Source of the DNA: Xiphydria camelus
Taxonomy: Eukaryota > Arthropoda > Insecta > Hymenoptera > Xiphydriidae
DNA length: 64,000 bases
Assembly (NCBI GenBank): GCA_963678675.1
Contig: OY783192.1
Location: 6,210,001 to 6,274,000, forward strand
Reading direction: 5' to 3'
A model generated the notes under the pieces. It did no database searches. It had not been told where the DNA came from and saw only the letters and a list, made by a program, of their open reading frames with translations. Shown piece after piece: positions 32,185-43,504 of this stretch. How positions within the stretch are numbered: position 1 is the first letter of the stretch; each line of letters starts with the position of its first letter. The translations under genes were made by a program, and so were the position numbers.

Positions 32185-32449
32185 TATAGTTCAGACGAAT
32201 GCATGATGCTGAGGCAACAAATTAAAAGTCAAAGTAAGCCAAATTTATACCGAAACAACCATATTACGAGGATCACCGCGCGTGATTGAATATAGGTACT
32301 ATATACTGTTTTTTATTGTAATGTAATAATATTGATAACTCCGCATTGATTCAAGAATTCAAAGACGAGCAAAAATACCGTGCTGAATTTCTAACTAGAA
32401 CTTGTATTTTCGATAATGACACATCGCCTCGGCACGTTTATATATTTAC

Positions 32450-32836
32450 AATATATCTATATTGAAAAAAAAGTTTCGTATATTCGACCACGCACGGAGA
32501 CGAGCTGAAATGTAGCGAACAAACCTTATGATGTAATAGTTGCTTCGATGTAGATATATAGTTGAGATAAATACATGATACTAAGGTAACAAGTTTAAAG
32601 TCAAAATGAGCAAATTTATACTTAGTAAAACAACCATATTACGAGGTTCACCGTATTCAGCATTACCGCGCGTGATTGAATATACCCCGTACTGTTTTTT
32701 ATTGTAACTGTAATAATGTCGATGACTCCGCATTGATTCAAGGATTCAAAGTCGAGCAAAAATACCGTGCTGAATTTCAAACTAGAACTTGTGTTTTCGA
32801 TAATGACACATCGCCTGGCACGTTTACATATTTCGA
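32450..32836. repeat. Tandem duplication unit B (without the insertions)
   Basis: This is a direct copy of unit A lacking both insertions, with a small extra piece (GTATTCAGCATTACC near 32670). It serves as a natural empty-site control. No gene was recognised in the unit. Confidence 0.85.
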
Positions 32837-32839
32837 ATA

Positions 32840-33796
32840 ATAATGCGAATATTACACATGAAATATTAAAGACTCACCTTTTCATCGTCGGAGTAGTCAC
32901 ACATCATATTATGCTTTGCTTTCTGTGCCGCAAACATATCTCCTCTCTAAATGACAACGTCTATCATAAATAATACACTTTACTTTTAAAACTTTCACGT
33001 CACACTAACTTTATGAGTCGACAACCTGAACGGTCAATTTTCAAATGACTTATTCTCGATGGAGTAGCTGATATAAGGTTGTCATCGTGGGGGTACGCTT
33101 TCCCCACCCTCTCCGAGGTCAGCCAATCGGACGTCAAGAGTTACGGTTAATTTTCCGTACCCACCCTCCAAGATAACTCGTTGGATTTCAGATAGAAAGG
33201 GTCCTAGCGCTTAGGAGCGTATTTTCAAGGTGTCACAGGTGGGCCCCTCATAAATCAGTAATTCTACGTCATATAATATACCCATATTCCCAACAAAACT
33301 GTGTCGTATAGATGCACACACATCACTGTCACCACGTGTATGATGCAACGTTGCCAATTCTATTTAATGTTATGTTTTATCGTCAAAAAACTACGTTTTG
33401 CTGTTTACGAACATCAATATTTTTGTTAAACAGTCGGTGACCTTATATTTTTATAGACTCGAAAACTTCTACGACGTTTTGTGAAGATATGGAAATGGCT
33501 TTATTAACGTGTATCATTTTTAAACATGTGGATGTGGGCATTAAAATGTGGAAGAGTGGATTCTTCCATAAGGTTACATATTAAATTTTCAAATTTAAAA
33601 ATCAAAATTCTTTCTTATATACCCGATGACCGGACCTGATACTTTTCAAAAATAATCGTACGATATTAATTTCAATTCTACAAAAAGATTAGCATTCTCT
33701 GAAATTTTTCATCTCGCGCTAGGAATACCTTACAATTTTCTGATCGAACGTTTGAAACTTATTGCTTTGGCAGCATAGTATTGTATTATGAAATAG
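32840..33796. other. Interval without a supported gene
   Basis: Mixed-composition DNA. No TIR pairs, ORFs or splice-framed exons were identified. Confidence 0.35.
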
Positions 33797-33921
33797 TATA
33801 TTGTGCAACAAGGGCTGAAAGTTGGCGATTGCCGACGCGAGTGTGAAGTTTGCTGCCCGAGCGAAGCGAGGGCTGCAATCACACTCGTCGGCGCCAACTT
33901 TGATCCGTATTGCACACGATA
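33797..33921. repeat. Hairpin repeat with GAGCGAAGCGAG core (copy 2)
   Basis: Inner arms CGAGTGTGAAGTTTGC and GCAATCACACTCG flank CCGAGCGAAGCGAGG; outer arms GAAAGTTGGCG and CGCCAACTTTGATC extend the stem. The inner 50 bp closely match 7738-7787, while the outer arms differ. Confidence 0.72.
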
Positions 33922-33945
33922 TTTTTTATAACAAGTGAATGCAAG

Positions 33946-34111
33946 TGGTGCTTTTCATGCTAGTTTTCAGGGACGAAAGTGAACGAAAATTTACCCAAGG
34001 GACGAAAGTGAAGCAAGTATAAACTGCGCACATGCGCGAGCTCAACTTTTCTATCCTAGCGTGCAATTTGCTATTTTCGTCCCGTAAAACTAGCATGAAA
34101 AGCACCACTTT
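33946..34111. mobile_element. Short MITE-like inverted repeat
   Basis: AAGTGGTGCTTTTCATGCTA near the left end pairs with TAGCATGAAAAGCACCACTT at the right. Between them GGGACGAAAGTGAA appears twice in direct order (33971, 34000). No coding. Confidence 0.7.
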
Positions 34112-34397
34112 CGATGCACGTGTTATAAAAATTATATTTTTTAAAAGAGGAATTATTTTATAATTAGAAGTTCCAACGCGTAGCATACGGGTATCTAGAT
34201 TTTTAAAAATATATTATATTACATTTTGTTTTTGAATTGTCTCCTTCTTTTTGTCCATCCACGATAAACGATTCAACAATTTTCTGACATATAGAACGAA
34301 TTCGCTTGTTTGTCCTTCCATCCATGCGTGCATTCATACATGCGCGTAGCATGCGCATGTAAAATTTAATTTTATTAAAAAATTCTGTTTTAAAATT

Positions 34398-34770
34398 TCA
34401 TTTTTTTTTTGGAATCACCGCAACAGAATCAAATGATCTAGCTCTTGAAAGAGGTATATAAAACTGGCCATACTAAAGACAGATTTTTTCAAATATTTGA
34501 CCTTCCGATTCATATAGTCATCGAGAAAGTTAATCTTATTGGAAATTGTTTTCTTACAAATTTAAATGGCATATTTATATCTGACAGTATTAAAGATATT
34601 TTAGGGATTAATATGTAGTTTGTGGATTAGCTGATTGAATAGTAGTTTTACCTTCAATAATATTATTTTTTAATCTGGGGATGATTAATCGAGTACCTAC
34701 AATTACTAAGACCTATTGAAAGAATTAAGGTTTCTTAATAACATGATTATGAGTTAACTTCAACTCTTGA
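34398..34770 (-). pseudogene. PIF1-type helicase C-terminal remnant, minus arm
   Basis: On the minus strand near 34465-34398 the frame reads YGQFYIPLSRARSFDSVAV followed by a lysine run and stop. This is like the last helicase motif of PIF1 enzymes, including those in Helitrons (usual pattern QxYVALSRxRS). Upstream the sequence mirrors the plus arm (34980-35165) but carries stops and shifts. It is a decayed C-terminus; the N-terminal helicase motifs are missing. Confidence 0.6.
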
Positions 34771-34979
34771 CAAATGAGGTGGTATTCTAGTAAGTATGAG
34801 ACTAATTAAAAATTCTTTATCTAACTCAACTTATGAGGCGGCATTCCAGTAGATGTGAGGCTGCTTAAAAACTCTCATAAGTTGAAAGTTAGATGAATTT
34901 TTATTTAGTCTCATACCTACATGCTAGAATGCCACCTCATGAGTTGAGAGTTGAAGTCAACTCATAATCCATGTTATTA

Positions 34980-35165
34980 AGAAACTTGATTCTTTCAGAA
35001 GGTTTTAGTAATAGTACTCGATTAATCATCCCTAGATTAAAAAATAATATTATTGAAGGTAAAACTACTATTCAATTAGCTAATCCACAAACTACATTAA
35101 TCCCTAGAATATCTTTAATACTGTCAGATGTAAATATGCCATTTAAATATAGATTATTATTTTAA
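34980..35165 (+). pseudogene. PIF1-type helicase fragment, plus arm of the inverted duplication
   Basis: The plus frame reads LSEGFSNSTRLIIPRLKNNI, LANPQTTLIPRISLILSD and VNMPFKYR. In PIF1/Helitron helicases the same order (NGTRLxVxxL, LIPRIxLxPSD, PFxFKRxQFP) precedes the final motif. The frame stops at 35165 before that motif. Together with the minus copy it forms an inverted duplication with arms of about 200 bp and a centre near 34860. Confidence 0.6.
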
Positions 35166-35169
35166 ACTG

Positions 35170-36940
35170 ATGTTCACGCTTGTAAGGATAATTTAAGATT
35201 GGTACTTGTGTGTGGAGCACATACACATGCACGAATACACAGGTACCTACCTTAAATTTACGATATATTTAACTTTTCTTGAAATAGATTGTTTGCCGTT
35301 TTATAATTTTTCCTTCTACGATTATTAAACTATGCGATTATCTTACTCAATGAATAAAATATAGTGGAGATGTAACTTGCGTATTGAGTCGAGTCTTAAG
35401 CATACTTGTCACGTATCGCAAAGGTGGTTCGAAGAAGAATTTCTGAGTAACGATCGATCTACGCTCTGTGGACGTACAAAAATGTGATCTTAAGCTTTCT
35501 CGAGCGGTACAGGGGCTTTTTGCCTGCTAAAAGTTAGTCCACTGAAGTACAGTAACACACTAAAGTATGTTCTTCGTGCGATGTGGCAACAATGTTTGAC
35601 GTACCGTAGTATGTGTATCTGTGAGTTCAAAAATGGAGCCCAAAACATCTAGTCATGCATCTGTACGTCATGCAACGTTGCCACATTGACTTATCAAAGG
35701 TTAAATTTATAAAGAACAATTAGTAACAAAATAACGGGCTTCTTAATGAACGTGAAAATTGGTAGAGATGATTTTAGTTCATTAAACTTGCTGTTTAAAA
35801 AATTTTCGAATTTTTTCACTATTTTTCTCAGAAATATCGCGGTTTATTGGTTATAACCTCTAAGAACACATGTTATTTTGTTATTCAAAAATCTTTGCAA
35901 CGAGCTTCTTAAAAGACTTGAACATTTAACTGAATTTCTTTTTTACTTCAATCTACCGAATGCAATCATTTTCAAGCATTTCTCACTATTTTTAGTATAA
36001 CGCTCGAGAAACTTTAAGCATGTTCGCATTCACTTCGGGTTCGTGCAACGTTCACTCGTATTTCTGAAAAGTTATATCGACCAAGAAATACCTAATCCTT
36101 GTAATAATAATAATGTTATGTCCCCAGACACCGATCATCCGGAATCTTGTATTTTTAATTCAAGATTGACAATCTAATCTGTAAATGAATGCATTACTGT
36201 GTGATCCTTATGCACACACATTAACGATATTCAGAGCGATAGATAATACTCGTCTTGTATATAATTTAAACTGTGTTTCTGAGAAAATATCATTAAACCT
36301 TGCATGCATTTGACTGATGACAGTGAGAAAAAATCCTTCAAATTGTTGAAGGTATATATAACCACGTATTTCTATTTCTACTAGGTAGATTTTTTTTCTC
36401 AAATGAAATGTATTCCGTCTATATGAATATCTTTGACTAACAATAAGAGAAATGTGAGTAAGAAAAATTTGAAATAGCTGGTGGTTATGTAGATAAGTAT
36501 CTCCGTTGGGAAGTTTATGAATGAAGTTTAATAGTCGCGCGACTCCGCGTGGCGTACATGCCACGTCACGTAGTCACCTTTGCAAACACGTACGACACAC
36601 TATATCCTATATCTGTGATGTATGCATTGTGAAGTATACATTACGTGCCACTTACATGACGATACCTATTATGTAAAATTTATACATCTTTATGTATGCC
36701 TGTAAAATTGAGCTACTGAGAATTGATTAAAAAAAGGTAGGCAGTTTTAGGGTAACATATAACGTTCTCTAATGATATCTTTCTGGAACATTAAAAGAAA
36801 AACGAAACGGATGGACATACTATTCTTTATATCACAGTGGGATTATCAGGGATTTGTGAGATAATGAATAAAATTATAATAGATATATCTAATAAATATG
36901 AATGAAACGTCAGATAGACATCTATATGACACGTATAATA
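35170..36940. other. AT-rich interval, nothing recognised
   Basis: A 118-codon minus frame at 36564-36208 has no family features, composition typical of chance AT-rich frames and no splice context. No repeats of note were seen. Confidence 0.4.
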
Positions 36941-37141
36941 TATCTACGTATAAGCTATGTATAAGTAATGTGTCTATTCGATATCTCATATACTTTCACT
37001 AAATATCTATTATACGTATAATATATGTACGTACACACACACACACACATATTATGTATAAGAAATATAAGAAATAGATATCCATGAGACATCTATAAGA
37101 TATATATTATACGTATATAATAAAGCTATATGTCTGTCTAA

Positions 37142-37714
37142 TCTCTCTATTATATAAAATAGTTTTCAAATAAATGTGTGTCGCCAAAAACCCTGGCGAC
37201 CTTCTTCCTCCCTTTCTTCCTTCCTCCCTTCCTTCCTTCCTCCTCCTGCGGAGAAGAAGAAGAAGAAGAAGAAGAAGAAGAAGAAAAAGAAGAAGAAGAA
37301 GGAGACGAAGAAGAATGAAAAAGAGAAGGAGGAGAAGGAGAAGGAGAAGAAGAAGAAGAAGGAGAAGGAGAAGGAGGAGAAGGAGAAGGAGAAAGAGAAA
37401 GAGAAGGATAAGGAGGAGGAGAAGGAGAAGGAGAAGGAGAAGAAGAAGGAGAAGGAAATGAAGAAGAAGAAGGAGAAGAAGAAGGAGAAGAAGAAGGAGA
37501 AGAAGAAGAAGAAGTAGGAGAAGGAGATTGTGAAGGAGAAGGGGAAGAAGAAGGAGAAGAAGAAGAAGAAGAAGAAGAAGAACGTATTGAACGGAGAAGA
37601 CAGCAACGACGTGATGCTGCTGCAAAAGCTTGGTGGAGCGCCGCGATAGCAGTGCAGGGGCGATAGCCCCCCGGGGGTTTACGAGCGAAGCGAGTAGGGG
37701 GCGGAGCCCCCTAG
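37142..37714 (+). mobile_element. Small non-autonomous Helitron
   Basis: The 3' end has a GC hairpin (GGGGGCGGAGCCCCC, 37697-37711) followed by CTAG and a host T, the typical Helitron terminus. The proposed 5' end is TCTCTCTATTATATAAAATA after a host A. Helitrons insert between A and T without target duplication. The piece before the hairpin (about 37580-37650) reads RRQQRRDAAAKAWWSAA, reminiscent of basic regions in Helitron proteins, but no Rep or helicase is present. The interior is mostly GAA-rich microsatellite. The 5' end is less certain than the 3' end. Confidence 0.65.
37255..37580. repeat. GAA/GGAGAA-rich microsatellite, ~325 bp
   Basis: A long run of GAA, GAAGGA and GGAGAA units produces the pseudo-ORFs of poly-Lys/Glu, poly-Arg, poly-Leu and poly-Ser/Phe on both strands; none is a real gene. 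Confidence 0.95.
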
Positions 37715-37790
37715 TATGTAGTATAAGAAATGTGTCTATTCGATATTTCATATACTTTCATTAGATATCTATTATACGTATAATACAGGG

Positions 37791-38659
37791 TTTTTCAAAA
37801 TTCAGTACAAATATTTGAAGGGCGTATTTTTGAGATCAAAATAAGACTTTTTTTGCTATAAACATGTGTCCTAAAGCACACCCCTTCTGAGCTACAGCCA
37901 TCTTAAATGTCATTAAAAAAATCGATTATTTTCAATTCTGACTCCAATTATTCATAAAATTTCTTAAAAATTTACAAGCCACTGATGTTTCGAACGTTCT
38001 ACTGATTTCTTAGCCCTAAAATGGCATAAACGTAATTGGGGGGGGGGGGGGGGGGTTGAGGGTGTGTGTGCACATTTAATGTCCGAAATTTCATGTTTCC
38101 GTTTAGAAATTTTAAAAATGAGTACGACCATCTGGTCGGCCAGACAAAAATCTAAAATTTTGGGCTTTTGCATTTTTTTTGATACAACTTACCGTTTTCG
38201 AGATAATCGCCGATGAACGAACGGGGGATCATTTACGTAGTACGCGTTCGATGTATTCAATACTTACAAAATGTTACGTACTGTTTACATCGTAGTGTGA
38301 CATATTCACTTTGAACGAAATATTATATTTCATATACGTGGTATGGGAGATGTATTCGATATCAACGAAATATTACGTACTATTTATACATACTGTGAGA
38401 TATAAGAACTATTACAGCTGTTTTACGTGTAACATACGTAATAATGTTATATAATTATATTCCCTGCATGTGCTCTACAGGTTATGTAAGAAACATATTA
38501 TGGTTGGCTGGGATAATAATCCTTTTGCAGAAAAACCTCCACACTCCCTTTCTTCTTCAACTTTCATTCCTTGGCTAATACGGAAAATCCACATTTCCGT
38601 ATTTAAAATTCAATACGCGATCAAGAATCGGGCTCACTTCACTTCTTCCTATTTATAGT
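37791..38659. other. Interval with an 18-base G run, no gene
   Basis: The segment starts with an ACAGGGTTTTTCAAAATTC sequence resembling ends of some TA-target MITEs, but its partner end was not found. A homopolymer of 18 G lies at 38038-38055. Nothing else was recognised. Confidence 0.4.
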
Positions 38660-38880
38660 GTCCCGCTTCAGAGACTCGAATAGGGTACAGATTAATTTCG
38701 CCAATTGTTATATCGCTGATAAATCGCAAGCTTACAATGATCGGTAGGATAAATATTGATCAAAACTTGAGTGTTGATCAATTTTTATTCTGCCGACTAG
38801 TATAGTCTTACCATTTGTCAACGTATAATTATTGACGAAATTAAGTAACACCCCATACGGACCTTCTGAGCGGGATAGCT
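38660..38880. mobile_element. ~220-bp palindromic MITE
   Basis: TCCCGCTTCAGAGACTC near the left end pairs imperfectly with the reverse complement of GGACCTTCTGAGCGGGA; pairing continues inward (ATTAATTTCG, TGATCAA) to a centre near 38770. No coding. Confidence 0.65.
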
Positions 38881-39903
38881 TGTATAACTGATTTCAATGT
38901 TAGTGATATTTCAGTACCGTTTTTTTACTTTTTCGTATCGCACATTTATAAAAATAAGTGTAAGTAATGAAGGTATGGCCCGCAACTAAAATAATATGCA
39001 GTAAAAATTCATTATGTTTCTAATGAAAAAAATAAATAAAAAATTCTTCTCGTGATAGAGAGTATAGAGTGGGTACACGTCGCGGTTCTTTTTCCGTGAT
39101 TTGGTTCTTTTAGTGGCGAGTATATCATCGGATCATGTCTGGTCGTGGGGTAGCATGACTCTGCAGTGGATGATTTTTATCCGTTTGTGACAAAGGCGAA
39201 CGTTTCATTCCGCACTGTACGCGACTTCGAATACGTGCAAGTACATTTCAAGGCAGGCAGTACGCGAGGTAAGGTTTAAGCTAGATTATGACCCTTCGGA
39301 TCGTAAATATTAATCGCGGTCAATTCTTTGAAATCTCAGTACCGCGAAAAGGGCGTGGAAGAAAACGCGCGGTATGGCACTGCTCGTAATTCCTGTTAGC
39401 CCCAATACTTTGACACTTTTATTCTTCTATCTGATGTTAGTGAAAGATATAATATTTTATATAGCAATTGCCTTGACACTTGTTCCAGTCGATGTAGTCG
39501 ATTATTATTTTATTTTTCATCCTGCGCATATAAATATATTTGTAGTTTACTAATGCGATACAAGAGTCACCTGGTATACTTACATACATTATTTTTAATT
39601 TATCAATCTTGTAGTTTCAACTACAACAGGAAATGAGAAACAGTTTCTTGCAAGTAAAGGAAGTATAAAAAATACTCGAAATAGACAAGTTCTAAAAAGA
39701 GGTTCTCATGTACGATGATTTTACGTACTACATTATGCGCAAAAAAAATACGTATTGAAATTATATATTACGATAAAAGGATGACATTTTGTAGCTATAT
39801 TCGAGCCACTGTAGCAGGAAATAATAGACAATACTTGTGACGGCCTATCACCAGGTGCTGTTTTCTCACGGATGGTCGAACACGACTCCGACATACCTAT
39901 TAG
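38881..39903. other. Interval without a supported gene
   Basis: AT-rich, with a slightly GC-richer stretch at 39060-39400. No ORF, RNA gene or repeat pair could be supported. Confidence 0.35.
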
Positions 39904-39906
39904 TAA

Positions 39907-40214
39907 GGCCAGGCGAACGTTGAGACGCAGTTCAGTGAGGTGACGCAGGGCGACCGTTGCTTCTATACCTATATATAGAGTAGATATAGGTATAGACCCC
40001 TATTTTTCACCGGGCGACTACAGTCGGCCGATCAGTCGCGCGGTCAGTCGCGCCGCCAACTAAATGTATACAGCTCTATATGGAGGGTATTACACCAGGC
40101 GACCACAGTCGGCCGACAGTCGGCCGATCCTAGTCGCCCGGTGAAATAGGGGTCATAGAGGCAACGGTCGCCCTGCGTCACCTGACTGAACTGCGTCTCA
40201 ACGTTCGCCTGGCC
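39907..40214. mobile_element. 308-bp TIR element, TAA target duplication
   Basis: GGCCAGGCGAACGTTGAGAC is mirrored by GTCTCAACGTTCGCCTGGCC, with arms of about 100 bp and TAA at 39904-39906 and 40215-40217. Subterminal CAGTCGGCCGA words recur. PIF/Harbinger-type MITE. Confidence 0.88.
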
Positions 40215-40261
40215 TAAGAACGCGGCTGCTTGACATTCACGAAAGATAACGGAGCATCTAA

Positions 40262-40420
40262 AGCCGGGTACTCACCGGCCGCGCAAAACGTTCGCAAACG
40301 TTCGAAAACGTTTGCAAACCATTGGCGTGGACAATAATGTGCGGATCTTGCAAACGTTTGCAAATGCTCGCAAGCATTTGGCGCGGTTCGCAGCTGCTCC
40401 ACTCGAAGTCGGTAACTTCA
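40262..40420. repeat. Single TIR-like end rich in CGTTTGCAAACG words
   Basis: AAGCCGGGTACTCACCGGCC at 40262 resembles the end at 19254 (AAGCCGGGTACAGACCGGGC). CGTTCGCAAACG, CGTTTGCAAAC and CAAACGTTTGCAAATG words follow. No matching right end was seen, so this is a truncated or diverged element end. Confidence 0.45.
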
Positions 40421-40619
40421 AAGGATTTTCGTTGTTTGTGACTGTTCTCCGTTTTTCGGTATACGCCTGTTGCGTATCTCCCGTGCACACTATCACACAT
40501 ATGAATGTGTATTGTACGTATATGGAAAACAGCGCCGCCAAACTGGGTTTCTTGGTGAAGCTGGGGTGTAAATTCTCTAGGTATAGTTAATCGGGCGCTG
40601 TTATACTAGTTTAACTTCT

Positions 40620-41695
40620 CCGACTTTCCCAGGTAGAAATCTGTCCAGGTTATGCAAGGTTGAACCTTGTTACAAGGTACGTTTTGCAAGGTTACGCTGC
40701 AAGGTTAAAACAGGGTTGCTGCAAGCCTGTCTGTTCCTTGCATAGCCGAAACTGACCACTGCCCTGTACTGTTAGCCTGTTTTAAGTTCAAAGCACATCT
40801 AGGCGAAGCGAAGCGACGCGCTGCGAAGCGCGGCTGTGCAACGCACACTTGGGCGAAGCGAAGCGCGGCGAATTCTATCCCCTTCTCTACCAGGTGTAAA
40901 CAGCTATACCTGAAAATATCCATATATGGATACCCGGGTAGAGAAGGGAGGGAAGGGAAGCGCCGTGAAATGTCAGTCATTTTCGCCTTTTTCATTCATT
41001 TTCGCCTTTTTCAAACTGATGAACGCAACGTGAAATGAGCCGTGTACATGTTTTGTTTTGAGAAATGGGCATTCGTGAGGAAAAATAGTATATGTAATTC
41101 GGCGGAAATCCTCGGATTTTTAAGACTGTGTTTATATAGATCGTAGCCTCCTCCTCAAACCATGCCTCATGTTACGACCTAATTAAACACAGTGAAAAAA
41201 TCTCGAATTTCCGCCTTATGATATAAGATACTATTTCGTGTGAGAAAATTCATTCCGTTGACGAGATCTATCTTGGAAAGGATTTTCGAATCGTTAACGG
41301 AAGTGATCGACGAAACTTTACATCCGTTAATGAATTACATTCCGTCCACGATAAACATTTCTCGCGGCGCTTCGCTTCGCGGCGCTTCGCTCAAGTGTGC
41401 GTTACCTCGTAAGAATCAATGGAAATATAAAAGGTAGTTTCGCTTCGCGGCGCGTCGCTTCGCTGCGCTTCCAGTCGCACAAGTGTGCTTATCCTAGGTC
41501 GCGGCGCTTCGCTTCGCTCAAGTGTGCGTTACCTCGTAAGAATCAATGGAAATATAAAAGGTAGCTTCGCTTCGCGTCGCTTCACTTCGCCTAGATGTGC
41601 TTTGGCCTTTAAGCTTGCAATAACAGAGAGATCCTAGGTTCGCGCGACAAGGTGAGAACAAGGCGAATACAAGGTTTTGCCGGCAGCTTAGCGAA
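40620..41695. repeat. Dispersed repeat interrupted by a TTAA element
   Basis: The outer parts (40620-40779 and 41613-41695) match 58796-59010 (CCAGGTAGAAAT, GCAAGCCTGTCT, TCCTTGCATAGCCGAAACTG, CAATAACAGAGAGAT). The copy at 58796 lacks the 0.83 kb in between, so that piece was inserted here. Confidence 0.8.
40786..41608. mobile_element. 823-bp TTAA element with GCGAAGC-rich ends
   Basis: CAAAGCACATCTAGGCGAAG near the left end is mirrored by CTTCGCCTAGATGTGCTTTG at the right, with TTAA at 40782-40785 and 41609-41612. Subterminal DNA is packed with GCGAAGC and GCGGCGCTTCGC words. A 45-bp block (GTGTGCGTTACCTCGTAAGA onward) occurs twice in direct order (41395, 41522). Comparison with 58796-59010 confirms the insertion. 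No transposase. Confidence 0.82.
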
Positions 41696-42977
41696 TCAGG
41701 GCCGCCTCTAGATGTTGAGACGTCTTCATGCTTAGCGCCCTTTTCTAGTTTCGGCGCCCCATGGCTAGTGCGCCTTCGTGCGTGGCACGAAATGGCCCCT
41801 CGTTAGACACGGCCCTGCGCTTAGCGAATAGATATCATAAAAATCCGCAGCGTGGCGTGCGCATCGTCTCAGCTGTCAGAGCCCTTAGATTGAGGTTATA
41901 TAGCATCAGTGGCGATCAGTTCGGTTCACGCGTGTTTTTTTTGGTTAAGAAGCCGTCAGTGTTTAATGTTAACGTGCAAACGTTTCTTTAGTGTACGTTG
42001 AGTGTAAACGTTTTTTTAGTGCACGTTGAGTGTAAACGTGAGTTATTCATGTCCAGCCTTACTTTCTTAAATACATTCCAAAAAATGTCAAAAGGATTCC
42101 TCTAGAAAAAAAATACTAAAACAGCAAACAGTATCGAATTATTTAAATAACGATATAATTAACCATAACGAATGTGTGTACTGCATCACGCAAATGGTTA
42201 AAAATCGCGTGGACACGAATGACCAACGTTTACACGGAATGGGTTAAAACATTCGGGGCAAGATCTTTGGAATAAGGACCTACGAGCAGAAAATAAGTAT
42301 TATCCAGCTTCTCTCTCCTGCATAGAAGGGTAAGTATTAATAGCTAATTTCATGAAATTATTTGCAAAAGGCAGATAGATGAATAAGTTTCTTTATTATC
42401 TCATATGCTTGTCTTTCATAGAGTTGCAGATCCAGCGTTATCGATGCAGCCAGGATGGAAAAATTGCTCGGAGGAGGTACGCGAGGTTCAGGAAGGCCAG
42501 AGATTCCATCGACTCGGAGGCAAAGTAACACGGAAAGGGGACCGCAGGCATTGGTCAGTGCGGCAGCTCAGCTATCGAGTAAGTAACGTCCCTGAGATTA
42601 ACAGTAGGCAGCGAAAAAGAAATTAATATCTTATAAGGAGTATTATATCGAATTCGTATTTCAGATCAGAGGAAGGAGCATAAGATCCGGTGCTCTACAG
42701 GCTACGTCGTAGGACCATGCAGAGCAATCCAGTCGTCACTGAAGATTTGGCTCCACATCTCCCGAAGATTCCTCGACAGCGATATCTGGTTCCATTTGAG
42801 AGGAATGTGCATGTTTTCTCCAGTGTCACATTAACCAATTTAGTCTGAAACCTCATAGATTACTACATAATCGAAATTGAATAAGTCATCCGTCAAATTG
42901 ACAGGGTTCCCTAATTTAGTGTAAAATCTCATAGATTCTTAAGATAATATTACTTCTGTTGCCTGTAGTTTAATATA
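41696..42977. other. Interval with possible but unsupported exons
   Basis: A frame from ATG 42454 (MEKLLGGGTRGSGRP, ERGPQALVSAAAQLSS) reaches a possible donor (GTAAGTAACG, 42582). A second frame from ATG 42718 (MQSNPVVTEDLAPHL) ends after 43 codons. Their splice link and family are unknown, so they are noted and not called. A GAAATTGAATAAGTCA block with the following 25 bp occurs at about 42874 and 43194, on both sides of the next element. Confidence 0.3.
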
Positions 42978-43168
42978 TATATTTAACTTAACTTTTATTA
43001 AGTAATAATCAGGCCAAAAATCACTACACGTCTGACGTTTCAGTTCCTCTTCGAACCCTCTCCGGAGACACAATGAAGGATTCGTTCGAAGAAGAACCGA
43101 AACGTCAGACATGCAGTGATTTTTGTTGTTTTTTGGCCTGATTATTACCTAATAAAAGTTAAGTTAAA
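42978..43168. mobile_element. ~190-bp MITE
   Basis: TAACTTAACTTTTATTAAGT, ATAATCAGGCC and CTGACGTTTC in the left arm pair with GAAACGTCAGAC, GGCCTGATTATTACC and AAAAGTTAAGTTA at the right. No coding. Confidence 0.75.
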
Positions 43169-43464
43169 TGAATCTCATATATTATTAAACAATCGAAATT
43201 GAATAAGTCACCCGTCAAATTGACGGGGTTCCGTAAACCTAGTGATAGTAAAGTAGGAATAATAAAATTTTACTTGGCTTAGTATTATACATTATTTTTC
43301 TAAATTTGTAATGCTATCGCTATATATTGTAACCTAATTTTAATTATCAATAAAATATAAAAATTTAATTCTAACCTCAAATGTTCTTCATTACCGACTC
43401 ATTACCGACAACGCAACCTTGTCCCAAGCGCCATAGTCTACCTTGAAACAAGCTTGCATAGCAT

Positions 43465-43504
43465 ACCGTATGTCCCACTCTGTACCGTATGTCCCACTCT
43501 GTAC
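43465..43504 (+). repeat. Two-copy tandem repeat
   Basis: CCGTATGTCCCACTCTGTA is present twice in tandem (unit about 20 bp). Confidence 0.8.

Larger units (their letters stand above)
30386..32447. repeat. Tandem duplication unit A (with two insertions)
   Basis: Starting at ATATCTATACTGAAAAAA, this unit repeats the sequence of unit B (32450-32836) in the same order (TTCGACTACGCATGGAGA, AAAAATACCGTGCTGAATTT, TTTTCGATAATGACACATCG) but contains a Tigger remnant and a foldback element. Without them it would be about 370 bp. Confidence 0.85.
36955..37790. repeat. Direct repeat of ~55 bp flanking the Helitron locus
   Basis: AATGTGTCTATTCGATATCT with the following 35 bp occurs at 36969-37023 and again at 37728-37785 (AATGTGTCTATTCGATATTT). 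A (CA)n run lies at 37033-37047. The Helitron sits between these local repeats. Confidence 0.75.

Noticed and set aside
36208..36564. 118-codon minus-strand ORF as a gene
   Set aside because: No signal, domain, splice sites or conserved motif was visible; composition matches AT-rich chance frames.
37107..37751. Long frames of poly-Leu, poly-Ser/Phe, poly-Arg and poly-Lys/Glu on both strands
   Set aside because: They are produced by the GAA-rich microsatellite; all frames lack stops for compositional reasons.
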